NCBI RefSeq assembly: GCF_900119365.1
Contig: NZ_FPJO01000030.1
Location: 1 to 64,000, forward strand
DNA length: 64,000 nucleotides
Reading direction: 5' to 3'
From: Streptomyces atratus
GTDB taxonomy: Bacteria > Actinomycetota > Actinomycetes > Streptomycetales > Streptomycetaceae
The position numbers and the translations under genes were made by a program. Below the pieces are notes generated by a model that was not told the origin of the DNA, ran no database searches, and was given only the letters and a program-made list of their open reading frames with translations. Of the stretch, positions 34,402 through 43,196 are shown piece by piece (within the stretch, counting starts at the first letter, position 1; each line of letters opens with the position of its first letter).

Positions 34402-35364
34402 TCACGGGCGCGGCTGGTCGTCCGGCCAGACCCCGATGTGGTCGCGCTCCAGCTCCAGCATCACCCGGTGCTCCATCCCGAGCGCCTCCGTGTAGTCGGC
34501 GGGCAGTTGCAGCCGGCCCGCCCGGTCGAGCATCGCGTACTCCCGGGCCACCTGGGACTCCAGACCCGTCGTGGCGTCGACCTCGGTGCGGCGCAGCACC
34601 TCGGAGGAGGTACGGCCGTCGCGGATGGCGACCGTGCGGCGGACCTCGTCGGCCACCGCCTGGTCGTGCGTGACGATCACGATCGTGGTGCCGAGCTCCT
34701 CGTTGGCCCGGCGGAACGCCGCGAAGACCTGCTCGCCGGTGGCCGAGTCGAGCTCGCCGGTCGGCTCGTCGGCGAGCAGCACCGACGGGTTGTTGGCGAG
34801 CGCGACCGCGATCGCCACCCGCTGCTGCTGGCCGCCGGAGAGCTGCTGCGGGCGCCGGTCGCGGCAGTCCGCGACCTCCAGGATCCGGAGCAGTTCTTCG
34901 GCGCGGGCGGCCCGTTCGGCACCCCGGATCCGGCCCCGGCCGCGCAGCTGCATCGGCAGGGTGACGTTCTGGACGGCGGTGAGGTACGGGAGCAGATTGC
35001 GGGCGGTCTGCTGCCAGACGAAGCCGACGATGTCCCGCCGGTAGCGGAGCCGTTCCTTCGGCCCCATCGACAGCAGATCGCAGCCCGCGACCTTCGCCGA
35101 CCCGGCCGTCGGCACGTCGAGGCCCGCCAGGATGTTCATCAGGGTCGACTTCCCGCTGCCGGACGCGCCGACCAGGGCCATCAACTCGCCCTCGGTGACC
35201 AGGAGATCGAGGCCCTGGAGGGCCTGCACCTCCACCCCGTCCGCGGAGAAGATGCGGACCAGCCGGTCGCAGGCGATCAGCGCGTCGTGCCCGTACGAGG
35301 GCCGGTCGCGGCGCGCGGCGGCCCGCTGTTCGAGCTCGGCGAGCGTGGTGTCGGGCGACGTCAT
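34402..35364 (-). CDS. MacB/LolD-type ABC transporter ATPase
   Basis: 320 residues. GASGSGKSTL, the Q-loop in FVWQQTARNLLPYLT, signature LSGGQQQR, Walker B VLLADEPTGELDSAT and VTHD switch are intact. The family partners are FtsX-type permeases, which fits the two genes upstream. A ~70-residue C-terminal extension after the ATPase core (RTEVDATTGLESQVAREYAMLDRAGRLQLP...) is longer than in LolD and contains an AbrB/SpoVT-like segment (LDRAGRLQLPADYTEALGM), also seen in some Streptomyces homologues. The ATG at 35364 overlaps the permease stop and has AGGAGA upstream. Confidence 0.9.
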   Translation of the reverse strand: MTSPDTTLAELEQRAAARRDRPSYGHDALIACDRLVRIFSADGVEVQALQGLDLLVTEGELMALVGASGSGKSTLMNILAGLDVPTAGSAKVAGCDLLSMGPKERLRYRRDIVGFVWQQTARNLLPYLTAVQNVTLPMQLRGRGRIRGAERAARAEELLRILEVADCRDRRPQQLSGGQQQRVAIAVALANNPSVLLADEPTGELDSATGEQVFAAFRRANEELGTTIVIVTHDQAVADEVRRTVAIRDGRTSSEVLRRTEVDATTGLESQVAREYAMLDRAGRLQLPADYTEALGMEHRVMLELERDHIGVWPDDQPRP

Positions 35365-38156
35365 CGAGGGTCTCCTGACCTGAGTTCGGTGATCGGTCCG
35401 CGGCGGCCGGCCCACCAGGCCTGGACGGCGGCCACCGTGGCGGTGAGGACGACGACGCCGAGCGCCGGAAGCGTCAGCGACCACGGGTCGGCCCGCAGCT
35501 GAGCGGTGTCGAGTGCGACGGGGACGGGCCCGGCGGAGAGCGCGAGGCCCACCAGGTCGACGCCCGGTGCCAGCAGCACGATCGTCGCCCAGCCGACGAG
35601 CACCCCGCCGAAGGCCGCCGGCAGCGCCTGCGGCAGCGATTCGAGGCCGAGCAGCCGTCTGCCCTGCCGGGAGGTGAGGCCCATGGTCCGCAGCCGGGCC
35701 AGCAGGGCCGCGCGTTCCGGCGCGGTCCGAAGCAGCGACAGCAGGACGGCGAGCAGGGCGTAGCCCGCGCCGGCCACGATCGCCGCCGCGTAGATCCGCC
35801 AGGCACCCTGCTGCATGGGGGTGTCGACGAACGCCGCGCGCTCCTCGGAGCGCAGCCGTACGGAGAGGCCCTCGCCCGCGTGCCGTGCCGCCGCCCGCAG
35901 CGCCTTCGCGTCCGGGGAGCCGCCGGTGACCAGCAGGGTGGTGGTCTGCTTGCGGGGCAGCGAGGCGGCGTCGACGATCAGGAAGTCGCTGTCGGGGACG
36001 GCGACGGTGCGCGGGACGACGCCCGCCACCCGCACCCTGAGGTCCCCGGCCGCCGTGGACAGCTCGCGCGGCCGGTCGCCGAGCTCCGCGGCGACGGACG
36101 GCGACACGATCACGGGCAGCACCGCGTCCTTCGCCGCCGCGCCGCCCGCGGCCCTCAACCGGTCGGCGGGGAACGGGCCGATCCCCGTCGACCGGGCCAG
36201 CCGGGCGTACGCCGCCGGGTCGACCCCCAGCATGGCGGCGCTCTTCATGCGGCTGTTCCCGGCCGGGTCGGCGGGCAGCGGCACGCCGTACACGACCTGG
36301 ACCGCCGCCACCTCCCGTACGCCGTCCGCCGCCCGTACCTCACGGATCAGGCGGTCCGGCAGCGGCACGGAGTCGAGCACGCCGCTGATCCGGGCGTCCG
36401 CGCCGACCGTGTGCAGAGCCGCCCGGTCCCGCGCGTCCGCGACACCCGCGAGCACCGAGCCGCCGAACGCCGCCGTGGTCAGCGCGAGCAGCAGCGCCAG
36501 CAGCGGCAGCGTGCCGCCCGCCGAGGTCCGCCCGGCACGGGCCAGCGACAGGAAGCCGACCGCGCCACGCCGCCGGGCGACGGCACGGGAGGCCAGACGC
36601 AGCGGCAGCGGCAGGAGCCGTACCAGGACCAGGGCGGCGATCAGCCCGACGAGTACGGGGGCGGCGCTGATCAGCAGGTCACCGCCGCCGTCGCCGCCCG
36701 TACCGCGCCGGCGCAGAGCGGCGACCGCGCCGACGGCCAGCACCAGCGCGGTGAGTTCGGCGACCGTGCGCCGCCGCGACGGACGGGCGTCCATCAGGTC
36801 CTCGCGGGCCCCGGGCGGCTGCGGCTTGCGGTGCGGCAGCACCGAGCACAGCGGCAGGGCGAGGCAGACCAGCGCGGCGACGGCGGCGGGCCCCACGACG
36901 GAGGGCCACAGCCGGCCCCCGTCGAAGAACGGCAGGGCGATCAGCAGCCCCAGTGCCGCCGCGGGCACCGCGATCACCACCGTCTCGGCGAACAGCCGGC
37001 CGCCGATGCCGCGCAGCGATCCGCCGCGCGCCCGCAGCAGCGCCAGTTCGGCGCGGCGCCGCCCGCCGATCAGCCCGGCGGTCATCAGCAGGACGACGGC
37101 GGCGACGGCTCCGATGCCCACGGCGGCGACCGTGACGACCGGGCCGATCGCCGTTCGCAGGGTGTCGTACCCGGTGAGGATCTCGTCCAGGTCGGTCGTG
37201 AAGGTGGCGTTGGGGCCGGCCACCGCGCGCATCCGCACCAGGCCGGGGCCGCCTTCCAGCGAGGCGATCGACGCGCGCAGCCCCGCCGCGTCGGAGGAGG
37301 TGAGGCCGGAGGGGTCCGGCGCGAACCGCCAGAACATCTCCGGCTCGCCCGTCGTGGCGAGCAGCACGGGCGCGGCGTCCGGCGGCAGCAGGACGGCCGC
37401 GGTCCAGTGGTAACGCGGGGGGAACAGATCCGGTTCGGGGACCAGGGCCGGGGTCCGGAGCAGCGGCTGGGTCGACCAGTAGGCCGTCCGGGGGTGCTTC
37501 GGGGCGACGATGCCGGTGATCCGGACGCTCAGCCGCTTCCCGTTCTGGGTCGGTACGGTGATGACCGCACCGGGCTCGGCCCGCAGGGCCTTCGCCGTCT
37601 CCTCGGTGACCGCGCCCTCCACCTCGGAGGTGTTCTCGGAGACCTCGCCGCGGACGGCGGGCCACTTCCCGGCGCGCAGGGTGGCGTGGTCCGGGAGGGC
37701 GGAGAGGGTGGAGTAGCTCAGCTGGGGGTCGACGCGGTCCGGCCTCGGCAGCCAGCCGTCGGCGGCGGGCATCGGCTGGCCGGTGCGGAAGCCGTACGCG
37801 GAATCGGCGCCGCCGGGCAGCACCTCGGCGGGCAGCGCGGACCGCACATTGCGGTGGACGGACGCCAGCGCCGCCTCGCGCACGGCCGCCTCGCGCTCCT
37901 CCGGGGGGAGTTGCAGCTCGGGCTGCGGACTGTTCAGCTCCAGAACACTGTGCCGGGGGTCCGCGGCGGCGATGTCGTGGCGCAGCCCCTCGTCCTCGTA
38001 GTACGCGACGGCGCGCGGGTGGACGGCCGCGAGGAACGACGTCAGCAGGACGAGCAGCCCCAGCGCCCAGGCCGTACCGGGGGCGGTGCGCAGCCGGGTA
38101 CGGACCCAGGGCGCGGCGGCGCGGCCGCCGCCCTCTCGAACGGAACGCGGAGTCAT
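35361..38156 (-). CDS. FtsX-type ABC permease
   Basis: 931 residues. One N-terminal membrane helix (TAWALGLLVLLTSFLAAV) precedes a ~300-residue extracytoplasmic domain. A block of helices follows near VVTVAAVGIGAVAAVVLLMTAGLIGGRRRAELALLRARGGSLRGIGG, with more helices, a second large external domain and the C-terminal FtsX helices. LALLRARGG is the usual cytosolic coupling segment. Such transporters do not move solutes through a pore but transmit ATP-driven motion to the outside, moving lipids or lipoproteins, extruding peptides or regulating hydrolases. The stop overlaps the ATPase gene; the sister permease gene ends one base upstream of its start. Confidence 0.88.
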   Translation of the reverse strand: MTPRSVREGGGRAAAPWVRTRLRTAPGTAWALGLLVLLTSFLAAVHPRAVAYYEDEGLRHDIAAADPRHSVLELNSPQPELQLPPEEREAAVREAALASVHRNVRSALPAEVLPGGADSAYGFRTGQPMPAADGWLPRPDRVDPQLSYSTLSALPDHATLRAGKWPAVRGEVSENTSEVEGAVTEETAKALRAEPGAVITVPTQNGKRLSVRITGIVAPKHPRTAYWSTQPLLRTPALVPEPDLFPPRYHWTAAVLLPPDAAPVLLATTGEPEMFWRFAPDPSGLTSSDAAGLRASIASLEGGPGLVRMRAVAGPNATFTTDLDEILTGYDTLRTAIGPVVTVAAVGIGAVAAVVLLMTAGLIGGRRRAELALLRARGGSLRGIGGRLFAETVVIAVPAAALGLLIALPFFDGGRLWPSVVGPAAVAALVCLALPLCSVLPHRKPQPPGAREDLMDARPSRRRTVAELTALVLAVGAVAALRRRGTGGDGGGDLLISAAPVLVGLIAALVLVRLLPLPLRLASRAVARRRGAVGFLSLARAGRTSAGGTLPLLALLLALTTAAFGGSVLAGVADARDRAALHTVGADARISGVLDSVPLPDRLIREVRAADGVREVAAVQVVYGVPLPADPAGNSRMKSAAMLGVDPAAYARLARSTGIGPFPADRLRAAGGAAAKDAVLPVIVSPSVAAELGDRPRELSTAAGDLRVRVAGVVPRTVAVPDSDFLIVDAASLPRKQTTTLLVTGGSPDAKALRAAARHAGEGLSVRLRSEERAAFVDTPMQQGAWRIYAAAIVAGAGYALLAVLLSLLRTAPERAALLARLRTMGLTSRQGRRLLGLESLPQALPAAFGGVLVGWATIVLLAPGVDLVGLALSAGPVPVALDTAQLRADPWSLTLPALGVVVLTATVAAVQAWWAGRRGPITELRSGDPR

Positions 38157-38157
38157 G

Positions 38158-41100
38158 TCAGTTGTCCCCCTGGACGCGCAGCGAGGCCGCGGGGTCGGCG
38201 CCGCGCAGAGCGAGCGCCACGACGATCACCAGCGGCAGCGCGGCGACACCTGCCAGCAGCGCCGCGATCTGCCCGGCCGGCAATTGCACCAGCACCCCGG
38301 GCACCGGCGCGGTGGCCTGTCCGGTCAGTACGACGAGCGGTACGACGGCGCGGTTCAGCACGGCCCCGAGCACGGCCCCGACCAGCAGCGCGATCGCGAT
38401 CAGTACGCCCTGCTCGGCGGCGATCATCCGGGTCAGCCGTCGGCGCGGGGTGCCCAGCGCCCGCAGGACGGCGAACTCGGCGGCCCTCTCCCGCTGGGCG
38501 CCGACGGCGCTCACCGCGAAGCCGACCGCGGCCAGGGCCGCGGCGACCACCGCCACCGCGGGCAGCGCGGCCTGCGGCCCGGCGCCCAGCGGATCGCCGA
38601 CCAGTTCCCGTGCGATCTCGTCCCGCACCAGGACCTGCGCCGGATCGGTGTAGGGCTGCGCCCGCAGCGCGGCGGCGGCCTTCGCGGCCTGTCCGGGGGC
38701 GGTGCTCAGCCACCACTCGTTGGCGGTGAGCACGGCGCCGGGGCGCTGCGCGAAGACCTGGCCGACGGCCCTGAAGTCGAGCAGCAGGGCTCCGCCGTCG
38801 CGGTCCTCGGCGCGCCCGGCCGCGGAGTCGTCCACGCCGGTGCCGGTGGTCGGCAGCCGGCGCACCACGTCCGCGATCCTCACCCGGAGCGTCTCGCCGG
38901 CCAGCGTGACATCGACGCTCTGGCCCTTCTTCGCTCCGGCGGCCTTCAGATACGCGTCGGTGACGATCGCCTTCGGCATCGGCGCCGTCGGGCGGGGCGC
39001 GGTGACCCGTACGGAGAAGGCGGGCGTGTAGTTCCACATGTTCGGGGCGGAGCCGGTGTCGTACCCGACGGTCAGCGGGCTCTTCGCGGAGGCCGCCGCG
39101 TCCACGGCCTCGCCGGGCTCCGCCTCGCCACCGTTGCCGGTGCCGGTCAGCTCGGCGTGCCAGCCGAACCCCTCGGGGACCGGGACCGGGTGCTCGGTGC
39201 CGTCGGCCGTCACGGTCCGCAGGGCGCCGATGCCGAGCCGCTGGGATTCGCCCGCCCCGGTCGGCCGGTTGCCGCTCAGCTCGAACCCGGTCACCGCGAG
39301 CCCACCCTCGGCCGCCACCGCGAAGTCGACCGGATGCGCCTTGCCGTCCACGGGCACGGCCCCGGCCGGCACCCGGTACGGCAGTCCGTAGCGGTCCTCC
39401 AGCAGCACGGCGAGGACCGGATCGTCGGCCGTCGCCGCGTGCGCCCCGGCCACCGTGATCCGTACGTCGAACCGGAGCCGCTCGCTGCGCTCCGGCAGCG
39501 CCAGCCCGGCCCGCGCGGTCCTCGGCGGGTCGATCGGGTCGAACAGCCGCTCGCGCGGCCGGTCGCCGAGGTCGTCGCGGATCAGCATCCGCTCGGTGGC
39601 GTGCGCGGTGTCCAGGGCGATGACCGAGGCGGTGCGGTCGCCCGAGAGCTCCGTGGTCGCGCGGAACGCGGGCGCGGCGTCCCGTACGCCCGGCAGCCGC
39701 GCGTACCCGCCGGCCTTCGCCGGATCGTCGTCGGCACCGGTCGTCACGCGCAGCGACGCACCGGCCCTGAAGTCCGCCTGGTCGCTCTGCGAACGGTCCC
39801 AGGAAGCGCGCTGCCCGATGGCCAGCATGCCCATCGCCACCGCGAGGACCAGCAGCAGCACGGGCCCGGCATTGCGCAGCGGGCGCCGGCTGAACTGCCA
39901 GCCGGACAGGGCCGTGATCAGCCCCCGGCCGCCCGCCGCACCGCGCTCCGCGAGCCGGGCCGCGGGCGGCAGCAGCCGCAGCGTCAGCACCGTGCCCGCG
40001 AGCAGCAGCAGCGCGGGCGCCGCGACCAGCAGCGGATCGACACCGAGCCGGCCCTGCCGGTCCCCGCTCAGCACACCGCCGCCGACATCCGCGGCCCGGC
40101 GGTCGAGCTGCCAGTACGCCACCGCCGCGATCGCCAGCAGCCCGAGGTCGGCGCCCGCCCGCAGCGGCGCGGGCAGCGACGCGGTCCGGCCGCCCCGGCG
40201 CTCCCCGGCGCCCGCCGTCAGCGCGGGCGCCACCACGGCCAGCGCGCAGGCGAGCGCGGCGACCACGGCGACCAGCCAGACGGTGGCGGTGGCGCCGCCG
40301 TCGAGCCGCAGCCCGATCCGGGACAGCGCGCCGCGGCCCGCGAGCAGCCGGGTCAGCGGCCCGGCGAGCAGTGGGGCCACAAGCGCGGCGGGCAGCGCGA
40401 GCAGCAGCGCCTCGATCGCGGCGAGCGCCGTGATGCGGCCGCGCGATCCGCCGCGTGCCCGCAGCACGCGGGTCTCGCCGTCGCGTTCGCTGCTCAGCAG
40501 CCGGGCCACCAGCAGCAGCGCGTATCCCGCGAGCAGCACCAGCTGGACGGCCACGATCATCAGTGTCGAGCGGGAGACCAGCAGCGCCCGGTCGATCTGC
40601 TCCAGCACCTGGGGCAGCGAGGTCCGCGCGGCGGCACCGCTCTTGAACTCGGGGGCCGCCGTCACCGTCTTCGGAGCGGCCGTGGCGGCGCTGTGCAGCG
40701 CGTCGATGCGGTCCGTGGTGACGGTGCGGAAATCGGCGGCAGCGAGCCAGGACATCGTCCCGGAACTGATCCGTCCGGAGCCGGCCGGGTCGGGGCCGGT
40801 GAGCAGCGGGCCGTAGGTGGTGAAGGCGAGCTTGCGGATGCCGCGCCCGCCGAGCTCGTCCAGCTGCCAGTACGGATCGGCCGGGTCGGACACCTCGTAC
40901 ACGCCCGTGACCAGGACGTGCAGCGGCTTGTCGGTCAGCCGGTCGGTGACGGTGATCCGCGCACCGGGCTTCATCTTCAGCGCCTCGGCGGCCGGCCGCG
41001 GCAGGGCGACCTGGACGGGCCCGTCGGTGCTCCCGCCGGTCTTCCCGTCGGACTCTCCGCCGGTCTTTCTGTCGGCCGAGGCCGGCATGCGGCCCGCGGT

Positions 41101-41496
41101 GATACGGACCCGGCTGCGGTCGACCGAGGCGAAGTGGGTGAGATCGGGCTCGCCGCCCCGGGCCTGCGGGGCCCGCAGCTCGCGCGGCAGCGCGTACGCA
41201 CCCGAGGTCTCCAGCGTCCGGACGGTCACCGGAAGGCCGTCGAAGGCCTCGCGGGCCGCTTTCCGGGCGATCGCGTCGGCCGTGTCCCGCTGCGCGGGTG
41301 CCACCTGGGCGGACATCACGAGGGAGGCGTCGGCCGCCGAACGGTGGGTCAGCGCGTGGCGGAGTGCCGCGTCGCCGACGGAGCCGGAGAAGGCGGTCAG
41401 TGCCGCCAGCACCGAGGTGGTCAGTACGACGGCCAGGAGGGCCGCGGAGAGCAGGAGCCGATGGGCCCGCACCCGGAGAAAGACGAACCCCGTCAC
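38158..41496 (-). CDS. Second FtsX-type ABC permease
   Basis: 1112 residues, GTG start at 41496 behind AGGGGGG. It has the same architecture as the next gene: an N-terminal helix (LLLSAALLAVVLTTSVLAAL), a large external domain, a middle helix bundle with SERDGETRVLRARGGSRGRITAL, a second external domain and a final FtsX bundle with RERAAEFAVLRALGTPRRRLTRM. The pair presumably forms a heterodimer with the ATPase dimer. A short linker carries a degenerate KTGGES-DGKTGGS repeat. It is the first gene of the three-gene operon. Confidence 0.88.
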   Translation of the reverse strand: MTGFVFLRVRAHRLLLSAALLAVVLTTSVLAALTAFSGSVGDAALRHALTHRSAADASLVMSAQVAPAQRDTADAIARKAAREAFDGLPVTVRTLETSGAYALPRELRAPQARGGEPDLTHFASVDRSRVRITAGRMPASADRKTGGESDGKTGGSTDGPVQVALPRPAAEALKMKPGARITVTDRLTDKPLHVLVTGVYEVSDPADPYWQLDELGGRGIRKLAFTTYGPLLTGPDPAGSGRISSGTMSWLAAADFRTVTTDRIDALHSAATAAPKTVTAAPEFKSGAAARTSLPQVLEQIDRALLVSRSTLMIVAVQLVLLAGYALLLVARLLSSERDGETRVLRARGGSRGRITALAAIEALLLALPAALVAPLLAGPLTRLLAGRGALSRIGLRLDGGATATVWLVAVVAALACALAVVAPALTAGAGERRGGRTASLPAPLRAGADLGLLAIAAVAYWQLDRRAADVGGGVLSGDRQGRLGVDPLLVAAPALLLLAGTVLTLRLLPPAARLAERGAAGGRGLITALSGWQFSRRPLRNAGPVLLLVLAVAMGMLAIGQRASWDRSQSDQADFRAGASLRVTTGADDDPAKAGGYARLPGVRDAAPAFRATTELSGDRTASVIALDTAHATERMLIRDDLGDRPRERLFDPIDPPRTARAGLALPERSERLRFDVRITVAGAHAATADDPVLAVLLEDRYGLPYRVPAGAVPVDGKAHPVDFAVAAEGGLAVTGFELSGNRPTGAGESQRLGIGALRTVTADGTEHPVPVPEGFGWHAELTGTGNGGEAEPGEAVDAAASAKSPLTVGYDTGSAPNMWNYTPAFSVRVTAPRPTAPMPKAIVTDAYLKAAGAKKGQSVDVTLAGETLRVRIADVVRRLPTTGTGVDDSAAGRAEDRDGGALLLDFRAVGQVFAQRPGAVLTANEWWLSTAPGQAAKAAAALRAQPYTDPAQVLVRDEIARELVGDPLGAGPQAALPAVAVVAAALAAVGFAVSAVGAQRERAAEFAVLRALGTPRRRLTRMIAAEQGVLIAIALLVGAVLGAVLNRAVVPLVVLTGQATAPVPGVLVQLPAGQIAALLAGVAALPLVIVVALALRGADPAASLRVQGDN

Positions 41497-41673
41497 TCAC
41501 GCCCCCCTGGGCCCTCGTCACACACACGCCCCCCGGCGTTCTACGGATGCTTTCAAGGCGCATGCGCTCTTGGAAACCGCTTGCGTCCGTACTTGATCCA
41601 ATTGTGACCGTTTATCGGTGATGGAAGACCGAATTCCGCGCTTACGGCGGGGAATACGGTGAGGGAGAGGGGC

Positions 41674-42078
41674 TCAGCCCTGGGTGTTCACCATCGAGGC
41701 CGCGGCGTAGGTCAGGTAGTCCCACAGCTGCCGCTCGTGCTCCGGCGCCAGCCCGAGCTCGTCGAGGGCCACCCGCATATGGCTCAGCCAGGCGTCGTGC
41801 GCCGCCCGGTCCACCCGGAACGGGACGTGCCGCATCCGCAGCCGGGGGTGCCCGCGCCGCTCGTTGTAGGTACGGGGCCCGCCCCAGTACTGCATCAGGA
41901 ACAGCGCGAACCGCTCCTCGGCCGGGCCCAGATCCTCCTCCGGGTACATCGGCCGCAGCAGCGGGTCCTCCGCCACCCCCTGGTAGAAGCGGTGCACCAG
42001 GCGCCGGAAGGTCTCCTCGCCGCCGACCTGTTCGTAGAAGGTCTGCTCCTGCAGCGTGTCGCGCGGAATCTCTGTCAC
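41674..42078 (-). CDS. glbO: Truncated haemoglobin, group II (GlbO type)
   Basis: 134 residues, closely following mycobacterial GlbO: TFYEQVGGEETFRRLVHRFYQGVAEDPLL, the CD1 Tyr in PMYPEEDL (Tyr45), YWGGPRTYNERRGHPRLRMRH with proximal haem His84, and the G8 Trp in DAWLSHM. Group II truncated globins bind oxygen tightly and are linked to respiration, nitric-oxide and peroxide handling. GTG at 42078 is used to keep the usual short N terminus. It is divergent from a methyltransferase gene with a palindrome between them that could be a shared operator. Confidence 0.95.
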   Translation of the reverse strand: MTEIPRDTLQEQTFYEQVGGEETFRRLVHRFYQGVAEDPLLRPMYPEEDLGPAEERFALFLMQYWGGPRTYNERRGHPRLRMRHVPFRVDRAAHDAWLSHMRVALDELGLAPEHERQLWDYLTYAAASMVNTQG

Positions 42079-42114
42079 CCGTCCATCGTCGCAGACGCAC
42101 CGGCCGAGGACCGG

Positions 42115-42126
42115 GGTCCTAGGACC
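42115..42126. promoter_or_regulatory. Perfect 12-base palindrome between glbO and the methyltransferase gene
   Basis: GGTCCTAGGACC lies 37 bases upstream of the glbO start and 84 bases upstream of the methyltransferase start, in the only gap the two divergent genes share. Its form is that of a dimer-binding operator. I cannot name the regulator. Confidence 0.45.
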
Positions 42127-42209
42127 ACCCGGGCAGCTCCCGGCAGTCCAACGACCCGTCGCCCGCCCGGTTCCTGGCCCCCGGGCCCTCGACGCAGGAA
42201 GGTGGAGGT

Positions 42210-43190
42210 ATGAACGCGCACACCGACCGGTTCGCCGTGGCCGCCGCCGAGGAGCGGTGGGCGATGGTGCGCTCCATCGTGGCCGGCGGGGCGCTGGGCG
42301 ACCCCGACTGGCGGGCCGCCTTCGAGGAGGTGCCGCGGCATCTGTTCGTGCCGTACTACTTCGTGGCCGGCGGCTACGACCGCCTGTGGTGCGAGGACCC
42401 CGACCCGGTCCGGCGGGCCCGGTGGCTGCGCGGGGCGTACGAGGACGGGCCGCTGGCCACCCGGATCAAGGACGGCGAACTGATCTCGTCGAGCAGCCAG
42501 CCGTCGCTGATGGCCCGGATGCTCGAAGAGCTGGACGTACAGGACGGACAGCGGGTCCTGGAGATCGGTGCGGGCAGCGGCTACAACGCGGCGCTGCTCG
42601 CCCACCGGCTCGGCGACGACGCCGTGACCACCGTCGACCTCGACCCGGAGATCACCGAGTCGGCCCGCCGGCACCTGGCCGCGGCCGGGTACCACCCGGC
42701 GGTGATCACCGGGGACGGGACCCGGGGCTGGCCCCGGCGCGGCCCGTACGACCGGATCATCGCGACCTGCACCCTGCCGTGCGTACCGCAGCCCTGGCTG
42801 GAGCAGTGCGTGCCGGGCGCCCGGATACTGGCCCCGTTCGCCACCGGACTGATCGCGCTGCGGGTACGGGACGGGGCACACGGCAGATACGCCGAGGGCC
42901 GGTTCCTGCACACGGCCGCGTACTTCGTACCGCTGCGCGGCGCCCCGGCGCGGACCGCACGGCGCCCGCACACCGGCACGGTGCCGAGGCACGTCAGCGA
43001 GAACGACCTCTTCCGGTTCATGCTGGCGCTGACCGAGGGCTCCCTCGACCCGCGCGAGGCCCTCTCCCTCTGGCGGCGCGAGCAGCGCCCCGAGCGGGAG
43101 AGGTTCGGCATCACGGTCAGGGACGGGCGGCAGTGGGCCTGGCTGGACGACCCCGAGGGGCCGTACGTCTGGCCACTGCCCACCGTGTGA
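42210..43190 (+). CDS. PIMT-like SAM-dependent methyltransferase
   Basis: 326 residues. The N-terminal half follows protein-L-isoaspartate O-methyltransferases: VPRHLFVP, a SSSSQPSLMARML segment where PIMT has its substrate loop, SAM motif VLEIGAGSGYNAALLA and VTTVDLDPEI. The C-terminal ~110 residues are an extension not found in classical PIMT. In actinomycetes this two-part form is often a self-resistance or RiPP-modifying enzyme, but nothing nearby resembles a precursor peptide, so the substrate is open. ATG at 42210 has GGAGGT in front. The gene converges on the FHA gene with only six bases between stops. Confidence 0.85.
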   Translation: MNAHTDRFAVAAAEERWAMVRSIVAGGALGDPDWRAAFEEVPRHLFVPYYFVAGGYDRLWCEDPDPVRRARWLRGAYEDGPLATRIKDGELISSSSQPSLMARMLEELDVQDGQRVLEIGAGSGYNAALLAHRLGDDAVTTVDLDPEITESARRHLAAAGYHPAVITGDGTRGWPRRGPYDRIIATCTLPCVPQPWLEQCVPGARILAPFATGLIALRVRDGAHGRYAEGRFLHTAAYFVPLRGAPARTARRPHTGTVPRHVSENDLFRFMLALTEGSLDPREALSLWRREQRPERERFGITVRDGRQWAWLDDPEGPYVWPLPTV

Positions 43191-43196
43191 CGCGGA

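Noticed and set aside
38153..41563. Long frames on both strands over the first FtsX permease gene
   Set aside because: Only the 1112-residue frame shows membrane helices and FtsX motifs; the others are Arg/Gly/Ala-rich shadows.
42210..43190. Reading the PIMT-like gene as part of a RiPP cluster
   Set aside because: No precursor peptide, cyclase or protease lies beside it; the neighbours are a globin and the PknG block.
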